DNA of 64,000 nt from Vespula vulgaris (lineage: Eukaryota; Arthropoda; Insecta; Hymenoptera; Vespidae), in contig NC_066609.1 in the NCBI RefSeq assembly GCF_905475345.1, positions 163,501-227,500 of the forward strand, in the 5' to 3' direction. Each line of letters opens with the position of its first letter. Position 1 is the first letter of the stretch. This document shows, in pieces, positions 37,760 through 51,000 of the stretch. The notes beneath the pieces were generated by a model, which was not told the DNA's origin, made no database searches, and worked only from the letters and a program-made list of their open reading frames with translations. A program made the translations under genes and the position numbers.

Positions 37760-37900
37760 ACAGAAGCCTCTTGTTTGTCGGCGGTAACGCTGGCCAGCCG
37801 TTGAGGAAAAAGTTTTTATTGCTTGGATTTTCCCCATAATCTTGAGTAATTAACGGCCAACCCTGAGGCCCATACTTGGAGGTCCGTGCAAAATTGTAAG
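37760..37900. promoter_or_regulatory. Candidate homeodomain/Rel element
   Basis: Repeat-free patch with Hox-like TTTTTATTG (37813-37821), a Dorsal/Rel-like GGATTTTCCCC (37825-37835) and homeodomain-like TAATTA (37847-37852) within 40 bp. Confidence 0.3.
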
Positions 37901-39160
37901 GAAAGTGAGATTAAGAGAAAGGACGGAAAGGACGGAGTGAAAGAGAGAGAGAGAAGAAAACAGAGGCCCTTCTACCGAAAACCTACTCTTCCCATATTTT
38001 TCTTTTTTTTGTTCTTCCTCTTCTTCCTTCGCCTCCTCTTTCTCCCTCAAACACCCTTCCCTCTTTCTCGAGTAGAGACGCGAGCTAGCCGTCGCGACTA
38101 ACGATTCTCCACCGTATTTTCTTCCCTCGTACCCCTCTCCCTCTCTCTCTCTCTCTCTTTCTCTCCTTCTCTCCATCGTTCTCTGGTCGCTTCTCTCTCT
38201 CCTAGTCTGGCTTATTCTAGAGAGGAGAGTCTAGACCCTCCTTTTCTTCGTCGTCGACTTAACGGCCGCACCTGCCGCTGCTACCATCGAGTGACGTCGT
38301 TTCGACGACGACGACGACGACGACGACCAAGAGGACGACGAGGAGAAACGTTCGATCCGCGTGAATACTTTTTCCAGGTATACAAAAAAAGAAGAGAAAG
38401 AAACTCGTATCTATAGCTCTCGTAAGTATTTCGTATCGAACGATTCGAGAATCGATCGTACCAACGATCGTTTAAACGGATGGGTAACGAGAAATCTCGT
38501 TCTCGAGATAATTCTGTTTCGAGTTTCAAATATATCCATTAACGTATATATATCGATCGTAAGAACAGTACATCTTAGGTATATCTTAGGTCGATCGAAA
38601 TAGTTGGAATATTGTTTCACGCCTTTCGCAACGAGTATACCCCTGATCGAAGTTGTGGAAAAGCTACGGCGATCGTCGATGTATCGACGTTCAAGCGCGG
38701 ACCACGGAACTTTATGCCCGATGTAAAAAGTATATCGACGCGAACGCGGAGAACGAGACTCGCGAGTTTCTCGTCGACGAAACCATCTTGCGACGAAAAT
38801 TCGACGTCGTGAGAGTCGGCTTTCGCCGATCACGTGTATTTAAAACGATCGAATTAAAAGAATACCAATTAAGATTCCCAGCTCGTAATCAAGCCGACCT
38901 TTCTTGATAAATTAATTGCTATTTCGGAGTGCCGTTAGAGAGCGTGAGCGTAAAAATAGCTTTCGATCGGTCGTCTCCTAGCTCGTGATACGAAAGACGA
39001 GCCAGAGAAGTAGGCTTTCGACGTGATCAATCGATCGCGCATCAATTACCAATTACGAATCACGTTTGTGTGCGCATAGAAATTTGATACGAGATTCGAC
39101 GTATCTAGCTATTTATGTTCTAGGAGCTACGAGCGTCTCCGAGATTCGACTGGATTCTCT

Positions 39161-39301
39161 GTCTCGCTCTAGTCGTACAAAGTCCGCCAATTCGATCGAT
39201 AAGTAATTTCAGTGCGTTTAAGTTTCCGCGAAACGAGCCGTTCGAAGCTTTCTAATCGCGAACACGCGAATTTATGATCTTTCGGGTCGTACCTGCCGCT
39301 G

Positions 39302-39342
<41 letters not shown>

Positions 39343-40004
39343 GCTGCCGCCGTGTAGCCGCGCCATTTCCGGCGCGCATGCCTTCCAGCGAGCGTAGCGT
39401 TCGTGAGAGAGCGTTCTCTCGCTCTCTCGCTCTCGCTCTCGCTAGCTAGCTCGCTCGCTCGCTCGCTCGCTCGTTCGCTCTCTCGCCATCGCCCTCCGCA
39501 CCGGGAAGGGCAAGATCGGAAAATTAACGACCCCTCGAGCGTTAACTCCCGACTCCAGGTCGGCCTTCGGTCCGCTCCTTCGTTAAGTCCTTCCTCGGCT
39601 TCTCGCGACTCACGCAGCGTTTTCAGCCGTCCCCGTCCCCGTCCCCGTTCCCCCCGTTTTACCGCCCCTCTACCTCCCTCTCACCCTCCCCTATCTCTCC
39701 CCCTCGCATTCCCCCGCATTCTCCCGTCATCCTCCTCTTCCTCCTCCTCCACCTCCTCGGCCCCCTTTCTTCCCACCGCCCGACCCCCCTCCCATTCCAC
39801 CCATAACCCTTCTCACCGCGACCTCCTACGCCGTGGCAAGCCACCCTCCTCTGCGCCCGCTTCTCCTCGGCATCGCCACGAACGCGCTACCCTTCGAGCT
39901 ACGAATCGCAGATTGGTGGAACGACCGGTCGATTATCTATAATCGATGCCGCCACTGCCGTCGCCATCACCGCCAGCGAAGTCGTCGCTCTACGTGCTCT
40001 CTCT

Positions 40005-40044
<40 letters not shown>

Positions 40045-40100
40045 TACGCCTTCTGCGAACGATGGAGCCGCTATTCTATCCACGTCACTGGATTCTTAGC
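39161..40100. other. GC-rich stretch with GCC repeat and pyrimidine-rich DNA
   Basis: Contains the GCC repeat, CTCG/GCTC units (39415-39480), a C-rich pyrimidine stretch (39620-39800) and a CT run (40009-40041). See the finding on a possible minus-strand exon starting at 39366. Confidence 0.5.
39295..39352. repeat. (GCC)n trinucleotide repeat
   Basis: Pure in 39308-39340; encodes poly-Gly in one minus-strand frame. Confidence 0.95.
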
Positions 40101-41027
40101 GAATATTTTTTTTCCTCTTCTTTTTCTCTCTCTTTTTTCTTCTCCTTTCTTTTGCTATTCTCTACATGAACTATAATAAAGGAAACGAAGGGTACTCGAT
40201 CGCGAAAAACTTTGGGTTCGTTTGTTAGGAAAAACCGAAACCTACGTATAGATTCTTACCTGTTCGGGCCCGGAGCAGGTAGAGAAGATCGACGCGAAAA
40301 GTTTAATAACGCGAAAATCGATTTTACCGAACTTCCGAAGTACCTACTCTTTCCGGTTTCCGAAAATTTTTCTACCGTCCTTGGATTTCTTTTCTTTTTC
40401 TTTTTCCCGGCTCGGTCTTCGAAGGACCCGAGAGAGAAAGGAGAAGAAGAAAACTATAGACGTATCCAATTGAAATTCTCATTTCGCATTCCGTCGCACA
40501 TTATGTCGCGTATTACCCCGTTCGACCAGTGATACGAAGAGAAACGTACAAAGAGAATGGGGGAGACGGAGAAACGGAAGATGAAGCGAAAAGGAGAAAA
40601 AGATGGCCAGCTTAAGCCCGAGAGTTTGAAAGAGACGAAGCTATGTGCGAGAGAGAACGAGCGCGAACGTGAAAAGTAAGAGAGATGGAGAGAGAAGAGG
40701 TTGTGCCATCGCTCATTCGACGATTATTGTACAAAGCATAGCGCGGAAACTATCTTTCCTCTTCATTCATAACTCTTTCTAGCGTAATAGAGGAGTCGTC
40801 GGGGTGAGAGAAAGTAAGAAGAAAGTAAACGATATACGTATAGATAGATGGTATGCCACAGGCAGTGGAAAGGAGATATGACGAGACGACGAGTCGAAGA
40901 AAAGGAGACGGAAAGAAGAGTGCATTTTATGAGTGAGCGAGTGAGCGAGAGGGTGGGAGAGAGAGACGGAGAAAGGGGATACCGAACTAAAGAAAGGGTT
41001 GAAAAAAAGAAAATATATGATATATAT

Positions 41028-41087
<60 letters not shown>

Positions 41088-41460
41088 ATGCCACGCGCAC
41101 CAACGAATACGGATAATACAAAAAATACATATATATATATATGGACAAGCGTGAGAAGTTTTCGCGTCTCGGTAAAGTTTTTCTCTCGTCGCCGAAAAAG
41201 CTTCTTTCACCGTTGATTCCGTTATCGTGTCCATCCGTCCAGCGAGTCTGCGAAAACGACGGACGATTTATCGGGAGAGCAGCGAGCGTCAGGAGGTAGA
41301 GCGCGAGTACACCCGCCATCTTCTCCCTCCGTCTTCGACGTAAAGCGAAGAGCGCGCGCGCGCGCGACCGATCGAGAGAGAGAGAGAGAGAGAGAGAAGG
41401 AGCGAGCGAGAGAAGAAGCGCGCAATGCCTGTCCGGATAAAGAAAGCGGAGAGCCGTGCG
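40101..41460. other. Gene-free stretch with AC and GC repeats
   Basis: A T-rich segment 40108-40155, the AC repeat listed separately, TA run 41130-41141, an alternating GC run at 41352-41366 and a GA run 41375-41398. Confidence 0.6.
41030..41082. repeat. (AC)26 microsatellite
   Basis: Uninterrupted dinucleotide run of 53 bp, the longest AC tract in the window. Confidence 0.98.
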
Positions 41461-42660
41461 CATGAACGCACGCACACATAGATACGACGTAAGCGCGTGT
41501 ACGCGTGCTTACGTGCTCTTCCTTCCAACGTTGAATCCTCGAAAGGGCAAAGGTGGATCGACCGTTTTCTCGTACAACGGAAATCTATCGGGGATCTCGT
41601 TGTTGTTGCCTCGTCTTTTCGACGAAAGGTGTGTACGCTCTACTACGAAGCACGGAGTAATTATTTCGATCTTAATATTTTGTAATCGAACGTTCCTTTC
41701 TTCCCTTATATTCTTTCTTATAAAAGAAGTAACGCGACGTTCGAATGTACACGAATGATAGTATTATATATATATGTAAGGTACAAGTGGTATAATATTT
41801 TAATATAGTATAGAGTAGATTGAGAGGAGAGGAGTTAATACTAATTATGCTATAAGTAGAGTAATGTAGATATACGTATATATCAATTTGCGCATATGGT
41901 GTTATATTTACTATTAATTATACTAGTATTTACATAGTACGTATACATATAAATTACGCTATTTATATCAGATTAATGTAAATATAATTTACGCTTATAC
42001 CATTACAAAAAAAAAAAGAAAAAAACTTGAGAATATTTCCGACACACAGTCGCGCTTAAATTTGCGATCATAAAGCGAAATGAAATTTGAGAAATACTAC
42101 TAAGTATATAAATGTAAACTTTTGTTGCAAAACTATTTGAAGGATTAAGTTACAAAACGAATAAACTCCTTTACGGTGACACGAAAACGTGAAATTTCTT
42201 TGTACGTAACCTCGCCGCATTGCCTTCTCCCTTGTTTCACGATGACGTAATCGGGAAGAAAGGATTCGATCGCAACGCGTTAATTTCATCGGGAGAGATT
42301 TCGTGCGAAAATCGTCGCGCGTTCTTATCGCGCTTGTCTCCGTTTTCTTTGTCTCTTAAAAATCTTTCAGTTTCTCTCTCTCTCTTTCTCTTCCTCTTTG
42401 TTCGACTTAACCGCGTATCGAGCAGGTTATCGACGAAAATATCAAACTTACGTCCTATGATTAAAACGTAATCGATTTTACGTAACGCGATATAACGGTA
42501 TATGTACATATCATATATATATATAAAAGAAAAAAGAAAAAGAAAATAACAGCGCAAGGGAGAAAAAGTGAACGAAAAAGGAAGAAGAAAGTAAAAAAGG
42601 TTGGAAGAAACGTTAGGAGGGATAAAAAGCGAAGGATAGCAAGAGTAAACGATGGTTCCA
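41461..42660. other. AT-rich gene-free stretch
   Basis: 41757-42060 is strongly AT-rich, with near-repeats of TAAATTACGC / TAATTTACGC. No feature beyond short TA runs and a CT run at 42375-42395. Confidence 0.5.
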
Positions 42661-42792
42661 GTCGGAGATTAGATTAGATGGGAAGGGGAGAGAACGGAGG
42701 ATTACCGAAATGTTGGACCGTGTCGCGAGGAAGTGCATCGTATAGCTTGTCCGATCGCGAACACACTTCGGCGCTAATGCGGCTTGGCCGTG

Positions 42793-42849
<57 letters not shown>

Positions 42850-43610
42850 CTTTCTTTCCTTCTCCCCTTTGCATCTCTCTTAGGGTCTTGTCCACGTCCG
42901 AAGAAAGGGCCTTTCTTTCCTCTCTTTCGCGTGCGCTTCGTGCAGCCTTCCAGATCTCTCTCGCTTTCGCTCTCGCTCTTTCTCTCTTATCCGCGATCGG
43001 AAGAGAGATGAAAAGAGCGAAGGAGCGAGGGAGATGAACAAAGAGAGAGAGAGAGAGAGAGAGAAAGGAAGAAAGAAAGATCGAGCGTCTCTTTCTCTTT
43101 CTCTTTCTCTTTCTCTTGTTCGGTCGTTCGCTCGCCGGCTGGACGTTGAGCGAGGTAAAAATCGCGAGAGCCGTCAATTAGAAGCCCACGAAGAGGAGCC
43201 ATTCCCTTCGGCCTTCGCGAACAAAGAACGAGACGAGACCACGTCAACGATCCTTTTTCCTCCTTCGAGAATGATATCGATGAAATATTTCACTGTAAAC
43301 GACGAAATTCGGTAGGAGGTAAATTGCTCGTTGTACCGTGTTTCGTTACACCCTCCTTCCATTGTCCGTTTCTCTTTCTCTCTCTCTCTCTCTCTTCTCT
43401 TTTCTCGCGTCCTCTCTCCTCTTCTCTCAAACGATATTCGCGATCGATCGTTTATAAAGTGCTTTCTCGCTTTTTCTCTTTCTATATCTACTTCTATTTG
43501 TATCCGTCTCAAACTTATTACATAAAAACGTAAAGCAAAGTTGCAACTGGGTTGCACGTGCGAAAGCCACTACGTTGAAGGAAGAAATAATTTTGTAATC
43601 ATTAGTGCGG
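42661..43610. other. CT/GA-rich stretch
   Basis: The long CT repeat is followed by GA at 43040-43065 and TTTCTC hexamers at 43090-43115, then CT at 43376-43394. Confidence 0.6.
42795..42847. repeat. (CT)n microsatellite, about 26 units
   Basis: Perfect tract of about 52 bp. Confidence 0.97.
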
Positions 43611-44827
43611 GTCGTCACGCTCGTTGTCCGATGGACGGATAGCGAGCAAAGAGAAAACGAATGTTTTTCGTATAGATGCGCATCGTTCTATCGAATCCTC
43701 TATCTCTCTCGTTAAATAGTTCATTAGATTCCAGTGATAATAATTTATTACAGTCGCATGAATCTATGAACAATGTTGGTCCGCGTAACAGTTTAATTAT
43801 TCCATACAATATAATTTCAAAGCGATTACCATTAATTGAATCCATATTGGTTTCTAAGCACCCAAGACCCATTGTCACAGAATTATTATTCATTTCTTCG
43901 TAGACGTTAACTCTCCGTCGATCGATGTACTACGAACGAAATAAGACACGGACGAATCATCGTTCCAAGAGTCAAAAGTATCGGACGAAGAAGTTGTTGG
44001 GAGTTTTTCGTAGGAAAAATCGATAGTGGAACAAGGGACCTGTCCGTGACACAAGACCGTAGTACGAGCAGAGAGAGAGGGAGAGATAGACGGATAGAGA
44101 TAGAACGAGAGAAAGAGGCAGTGGGTGAGAGCAAGAAAGATCGACGGGAAAGAGAGAGAGAGAGAGAGAGAAAGAACGTGGCGGACCCGAGGCAAAATGT
44201 CGTCTTTCCCCGGGATTGCATGCCGTGAAAAAGAGACGCGCACACGTTCATCCACTAAAAGGGATCACGGCCGGAAATCTTAGGACGAACAGAGTAGACG
44301 CTTGCTCTCAGGAGGTCTTACACTTCCGGAATAACCGGATGTTCCAATGGAGATACATCGGACTCCTGCTCGTTTCTTTCTTCGTGGCTCTCCCTCGCTC
44401 CCTCTTTCTCTTTCTGTCTTTCTTTCTTTCTGTCGTTGAAGATATAGCAACATACGTATAATCGTTGATGTATGAATCGAGATCCGAAAAGAGTTTGCGG
44501 GTAATCTTTGACCATCGTTATCGGATATAAAATGAAACGAATCGGTTGGAAGGTATTAGAGTCGTTAATGAATATTGATGAAAGATCAAAAGAATTCTAG
44601 TAAATAGGAAATATCAAGAATATTGTGAATATGTATTATATGGATAACGATCGAGGACGCGTTGTAGCGTTCTTTGTTAAAAGACACGATAACGTGTAAC
44701 CCGATAATTTATAGCAGCGCACGGCGAAGACCTCGTATAAAGTTCCGTACGTTAAAGCGGGTAAGCGTGTGCATATTATACGCGCGAGCACGTACCCACG
44801 CGCGAGGAGAGGCGCACGTAGGCTCGC

Positions 44828-44867
<40 letters not shown>

Positions 44868-45240
44868 TTCTCTCTTTCCATCCATCTCGTTCCCCATATG
44901 CTCTTCTGCGCTGCGTAATGACGAACGAGCGAACGAACGAGCGACGAGACGGAAGAGCGCTCAAATTTCCCGCGTGAACGACGCGACTAGTAACTACGTA
45001 GGACAGAGAGAGAGAGGCTCTCGAGCGCAACCTCCTTTCTTCTTTTTCGCTATCTTTCTTTCTCTCCTAGCGTCTTCTTTTCTTTGGAGTTCGAGTCCAA
45101 AAGTCACTTATAAAGCCGCCCGCTGTGAGGCAGGGGGAAAAAACGGTGAGCGATTAAGCGGACTTAGAGGACCGATGGACACAACCGGATGAACCTTTCG
45201 AAGACGGCAATACTTACTCGCACGTCATTTATCATTTATT
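43611..45240. other. Gene-free stretch around a CpG-poor patch
   Basis: Holds the CpG-poor candidate element listed separately, GA runs 44072-44172 (interrupted), a second CpG-poor segment 44555-44650 with TCF-like AGATCAAAAG (44583-44592), and a CT run 44829-44870. Confidence 0.5.
43715..43900. promoter_or_regulatory. CpG-poor candidate conserved element
   Basis: Only about four CpG in roughly 175 bp, against a far higher local density. It contains homeodomain words TTTAATTA (43792-43799) and TTAATTG (43832-43838), and Sox-like AACAATG (43769-43775) and CCATTGTC (43869-43876). A 92-codon minus-strand frame with mixed composition covers it, so a small exon is an alternative reading. Confidence 0.3.
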
Positions 45241-48160
45241 TAAACGTTTACGGTTCGCTCGATAACGATAAACGCTTTCTCCTTCGAAAGTAACGATTTT
45301 TGAAAATAGTCGCGAATGGTCTTTTAACGATATTCTCTCTCTAAATAATAACAGAACCGCAGAGGATAAGAATAATAAAGATACCCGACGTACTTAACCG
45401 AGATATCTTTTCATTTTATCTCATTACGGTGTTCGAAGAAGCTCGACGTATTTACAATCGTTCGTGATCATGAACGAAGAAAGATGTAAAGGTATAATCG
45501 TCGCCTAATCGTTTCGATCGCACTCCTAAATAAATATTATTTATTTTAAAATCTGTCCGAACACGAATATTCGAACGCGATAAGCGAAGAAATTGGTCGC
45601 TCGACGAATTAGAAATCTACGTTGGTACGACGTGGACAGATGGATGGATGGATAGATAGGTACGGCGTGCGAACGAGAATACGTATATCGATCGATTTCG
45701 TAAAATTCGCGAACACGAAATCGAAGGACAAAATCGAGAGAGGGTGGTTTAACGGTAAAGGACCTACGTTCGGCAAAGTTCGTGTAACAGCTGGACGATT
45801 CGCGCGGACTTGCCGTAAGGTTCGACCATTAGCCTTTCCATGTATGCGAGCTCGCAGCCGAACGCTGGGAAAAGCGGCCAAAGTCGAGGGAGAGGCTCCG
45901 GTTCTATCGGGTTTTCCCGGTTTAGCTGGACCCAGTTGCCCTTCTCTCTCTCTCTCTCTCCCTCTCTCTCTCCGTCTCTCTTTCCCTTTTTCTGGCTCAG
46001 GATATCGACTAGGGGATAGGAAGCAGCAGCGAGAGAGAAAGAAAAGGACGGGACAGGGTCAGCCTATTCCGATAGGGTGGTGGCGGCGGCGAGTACGAAG
46101 GGTGGCGACGAAGGGCGTCGCGGCAACGCTCTGTCTACGTGTCGCATGCTCGAGAGCGTGTCAGCGCGAACGACGGCGAAGCTTTAAATATTCGATGCTA
46201 ACGCCGCGCTTCCACGCTCCCCCGTCAAAGCGAGGCCGTCGCTTTGAAAGCATCGTGAAACTTTTAGCGAGGCTTCGAAAGCGATCGAACGATCGCTGAG
46301 CTCCGCGGCCTTATAACCGATAAGTCTTACCGATCTCTCGCTGGTTTCGTTCGCTTTCTCTTCTTTCCTTTCCCGTCCTTTTTCCTTTTTTTTTTCTTCC
46401 TTTCGTTCCTCCTTTCCTTTCTTCTAGCGGAACCTAAGGAGACGAGCGCGACGAATCGCGTTATTATCTTCAAAGAGAGGGAGCTTTTCTTTCAGGGATT
46501 CTTCGAACGATCTTTCTCGCGAGTCGAAATTTCCTTCTACGCGGGCGACCGATCGTCGAGGGTAACCCGGCACAAAGATTTGGAATTTCCCGAAGAACGG
46601 GAAAAGGGAGGAAGAAGCGAGAGGAAGAAAGAAAAGGGCAGCACGACGCGACCAGCTTCCGTACCTGAGGGCAATACGCGTCGCTGGTATATGGCGGTTG
46701 TATATCTTCGCGAGGGATACGTCGGTGGAAGCTTCGACCGTTTCTAGGTAGTCAGGATCGGCCTTGTTCTCCCTTTTCGAAGGCCCCGCGTTTCTCCTTT
46801 CGTTCGTACCCGCTCCACCTTCTTCTTCGACTCGGCAATTTCTCTCTCTCTCTCTCTCTCTCTCTCGTTTTTTCTCTCTTTCTCGCTCGCTCTCGACTCC
46901 TCGGTTAATCTGCGAGACAGCTGTGCCAGGGATACACCCTCGCCTAGGTCTCTCCTTTATTGCCGCGTCTTCTCTTCTTTTTTACGTCATTATTAAAAGA
47001 ACGCCCCGACGGCGACGACAACGGCGACGGTGACAGCGAAACCCAAGGAAAGTGTTTTTCGAGCCGTGAACCGCGCGATTAACGTGACATACCCGACGGT
47101 CCCGTCCTTTCCCTTCAAATTATTCGGATATACCTGAGCCTAAGTCCTAAGAAATGGACGGTCAACCTTATCTCTCGCGAATATTCTCTTTACCTGCCAA
47201 ACCGTTTTTACACTCCTATTTTCTAAAGGACCCACGGGTCAAGAATTTAAACACTTTCTCGGCGAAACGTTCGAGTGCTCTTTCGGCGCATTTATCATTT
47301 GTTGTGTTCGAGGGTGTGCGCTTTTATTTAAACGAGTTTAGGTAGAGAAAGAGAGAGAGAGAGAGAGAGAGCTTATGTACTTATGTAGGTACTCTTCTTT
47401 AGACCGATCACGGTGGTTAATGGCGAAGAGACAAAAGACGCTAGCGTGACGCGGGTTCGGGTCTATTCCGTAACGGCGGAAGGGACTTGGGGGAGGGTAA
47501 AGAGAGGACGAGGGACGGTCGATGCCGCACACTACGCTACGCTACAGGATCGATCGCTAAGTTCGAAGAAAACGGGACGTGGCTTTTCGAAAGAGCACGA
47601 TCGTACTGGCACAACACCGCACATTTTCGAGCCCGTTCTATTTTCGAAAGCTTTTTCGAAAAAAAAACGAAGAGGAAAAAGAAATAGACTGATTTACAAA
47701 AAAAAGAAAAAAAATCATCGAAGCTTTCCCGCTCGATCGAAAGTATCCGCTTAATGGATAAAAACGTTCGTTTGTGCGTAATTAAAGCTTTGCGAAGGGA
47801 TAAAAAAGAGACAATGAGACAACGCTCGAAGGATATTCGAGATTTTATTAACGAGACGGACGAAAAGAAGCGACGATGATTTTTGAAAAAAGAATCAAAG
47901 GGGAAAGAAAAAAGAGCACGAAGGAGTGGCGTATCGCGAGAAAAGATACGGGAATAATACGAAAATCCGGACGATTTCGTTCTAGCGCGATGTAATAACG
48001 ATTTAATAAGAGCAACAGGCGATGCCAGCGGAACGCGTATGCCGACGACTATTCGATTTGTTTTACTCGATTTCATCGAGTGTACAGATATTATCGGTCT
48101 GGTAGAGGCCAAGAACTCTCTCCATTTTCGTAGCGTTTCCTCTTCGCATAAACGTTACAC
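45241..48160. other. Gene-free stretch, few repeats
   Basis: CT runs at 45943-45975 and 46842-46866, GATG/GATA units at 45640-45660, a GA run at 47345-47370. A 225-codon + frame at 45622-46299 is Arg-rich and crosses a CT tract; not supported as a gene. Confidence 0.5.
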
Positions 48161-51000
48161 GCGTACATTCGTACGCACGCGTACGTGAAATATATATTCA
48201 TATTCGTATTTATAAAAAATATATATATATATTACGTACGTAGCTACAAGCATTAAACGCAAGTTTCTCTCGTTTTTGAGAAAATCCGTCATTCTCCTTG
48301 TCTTTCGCTAAACCGTCCTTTCATATACCGTAAGTACGGAACGCAAATTGTTGCCTTCTTACCTGACAAGGGACACCGTAAGCCGAAGGTAAGAAAAAGT
48401 CAATTCCCATAAAATTAGACAGCCGCGGAAAAATATATTGTAAGACCCAGGTCAAAGTCAGACCCTTCGACGGTTTTCAATTTTCGACAAGCTTTCGGCC
48501 ATGCCAACCAAAGACGTACACCGTATTCACTTTCTAAACCTTTTCTTTTCTTATCTCTCACTTAGCGTCTTATACGTACCATTGTCGACCCTTCGTTCTC
48601 TTTGTACGTGGTTGCCTTAAACTCCGAATAAAGCAACCGACGTTACGAAAAGGAAGTAATTTGGTAATTCCGTTGGAAAGTTTCCAACGATTCGAATTTC
48701 TTTCCTTCGTCGCGTATTTTTTCAACGGATATGCGGATAAGCGACGAATCGATAAAAAAGAGAAAAGAGAAACGAGAAAAAAGGAGGAGAAGAAGAAGAA
48801 GAAAGAAAAAAAAATGTCAACACGTTCGTCGAGGCTAATGTCGCGTATTAAATATAATTCGAACGAAGCGTAACCTACACGAGGACGAACAACGATCAAT
48901 CCATGTTTTCTCGTGAAAAGATGCGGAAACTAGGTCGGAAGTCTCGTTCGAAAGAGCAATAAATTTGACTCTCGATCTTTTGGATCATAATAACTGCGCG
49001 CGCTTTGGATTAAGTTTCCCTTTGAATAACCTCTAGGTCACCGTATAAAAAGGAAACTTGTTGCGTTTGCTGTACGTGTATATGTAACTACGTATATATA
49101 TGTGTGTGTGTGTATATATATATATGTATATACATATATATATATTCCTCCATAAACGATACAGAAGGCATACAGCTACATTCGCATATGGGTGAACGAT
49201 ATCGAAATCCACGGGCCATGGACGGAATCGTGCTCCGTCAGAGTAATATAGAGAAAAGAGGAGGTGGGAGGGCAAAGAGGGAAGAGAAGAGAAGAAAGAG
49301 AGGAGAGAGAAGGACGGAACGAAGGAAGAAGCGGAATTCGCTTAGTTAAAGTTTGCCGTTACGATACAAATGTAATCGAAATTGGACTAGCCGATAGTTT
49401 CTCTCTCTCTCTCTCTCTCTGCCCTTCTGTTCGTTCGATGGGTCATCGGTTATATCGAGCTCTATTTTCGGTTCGGCCAGTTAACTCGATAATTTGCGTT
49501 TTCGGTCGAGGTACGACCGTTACCAGGCATACGCTAGGAAATGTTTCAACGAATGAATGGAATCGAGCGATGCGAATCTCGATGCAGCGGCAACCGACTA
49601 TCGTGTCTCGCACTTGTTGCAACGCGTCGCACCCCAAGCAGAAAGATAGGATCGACCCACTTCTATAACTCGGCTTTCTGATATATGACTACGCCTCTAA
49701 CGCTTCCAAACGTACGTAAGGGATTTAGCGATAAGGGTTGGTAAAACGGTAAAGAAACTGACGCGGGCGGCCAAACTTTTTCCTTCGCTTTTATCGATCT
49801 TGGTTTTAGCGAGCAACGCACGTGAACGCATTCTTGTCAAATCCGTTAGGGAACTAAGAGAAAATTGCCAAGAGTAAGAATTTTTTCCTATCGCGATAAC
49901 GATCGTCCATAATCGTGAAAATGTTTTTCGGTAAATCTCTAGCAGTGGTTTATCTCTCGCGGTAGGAGAGGGACTATCGTCGTCGACTCGTCAATGGATA
50001 CGAACGAAAAACAGTTGCGGCACTGCTTCCCTTCGATCGTCTTACAATTTATTTCTCTTTCCACTCTTCGCGCGACGCGACTACGATATCTATCGATAAA
50101 AAATTTCGAATAATTCGATAACTCGATCATCGGTATTTCAATCATCTATCGAAATTTTTTCGACGCGATTCTCCTGATTGAGAAAACCAGAGAGAGAGAG
50201 AGAGAGAAAACAAAAGTAAGAGAGATACGAGCACTCGCTGTTTTTCTACGAAAAATGACCAAACTAAAGTCGTTATTCACGTATACCTGAAGAAAGGTCC
50301 AAGATATACAACTACTGACCCTAAACTCGAGGGACAAAGTCCTCGAACCATAAAGACATTACCGTTATGCCGAACACTTGCATTTGTTTTATGTTAGACT
50401 CGAGGCAAACGGTGTAGGAACGTCGAATAGAGCCCGTTTCAAGTATTTTTCGGGGATTTCAAAGACGACGTCTTAGTTCATATTCCATCGACCGTAGGTA
50501 CGATTAACGCGTTTCACGACTTTGATTATTCCTATTAAAGTAAGTACGTCGAGGGTACTTCGTAACTTTTCTTATTAATCCAAAAGCATGCTCCACTCAA
50601 TTTCCATGTTTACCATTTTCCACGAAAAATCGTGGAAGCCTCTACCGATTCAGAGTCATAATATAGTTAAGAGTTTCGATCAAAATGAGGAGAAGTAAAA
50701 TGGAACGTCGAAGATTTGGAATCGGTGAGAGGTGGAGGGAACGGAGGGGGAGGAGGGGGAAGAGGGTAAGGGAAAGAGAAGGGGCATCGAGTTCCTTTTT
50801 ACTTACACCGCACGTTCTATCGATCAGCATCCAATTCTTCCCTTCTTTCTTTCTCGCGTATACTTAGGAAGAAAAGAAACCGGACCGCGAAGGATGACGG
50901 GAGCCTCTCGCAGCTTTTATACCCGTCGAAATAACCGAACGAAAGTAGTCTCGCGGGCTTGTCGATTTTCTTTCTCTCTTTTTCTCGCTCTCTCTCTCTC
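48161..51000. other. Mostly repeat-poor gene-free stretch
   Basis: TACG/TA DNA 48160-48245 and 49090-49145. A patch at 48340-48520 is repeat-free and has the nuclear-receptor-like AGGTCAAAGTCA at 48452-48463. A hairpin TTCCACGA-AAAA-TCGTGGAA lies at 50618-50637. CT run 49400-49419. Confidence 0.5.

Larger units (their letters stand above)
36301..39160. other. Gene-free stretch with candidate regulatory patches
   Basis: CT runs at 36985-37004, 37645-37680 and 38137-38160, an ACG run at 38307-38327. Two motif-rich patches (36340-36440 and 37760-37900) are listed separately. An 84-codon frame on + (38653-38907) has mixed composition but nothing else to support it. Confidence 0.5.

Noticed and set aside
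45070..45125. tRNA B-box-like GTTCGAGTCC
   Set aside because: No A box at the right distance and no cloverleaf; no tRNA was found elsewhere by eye.
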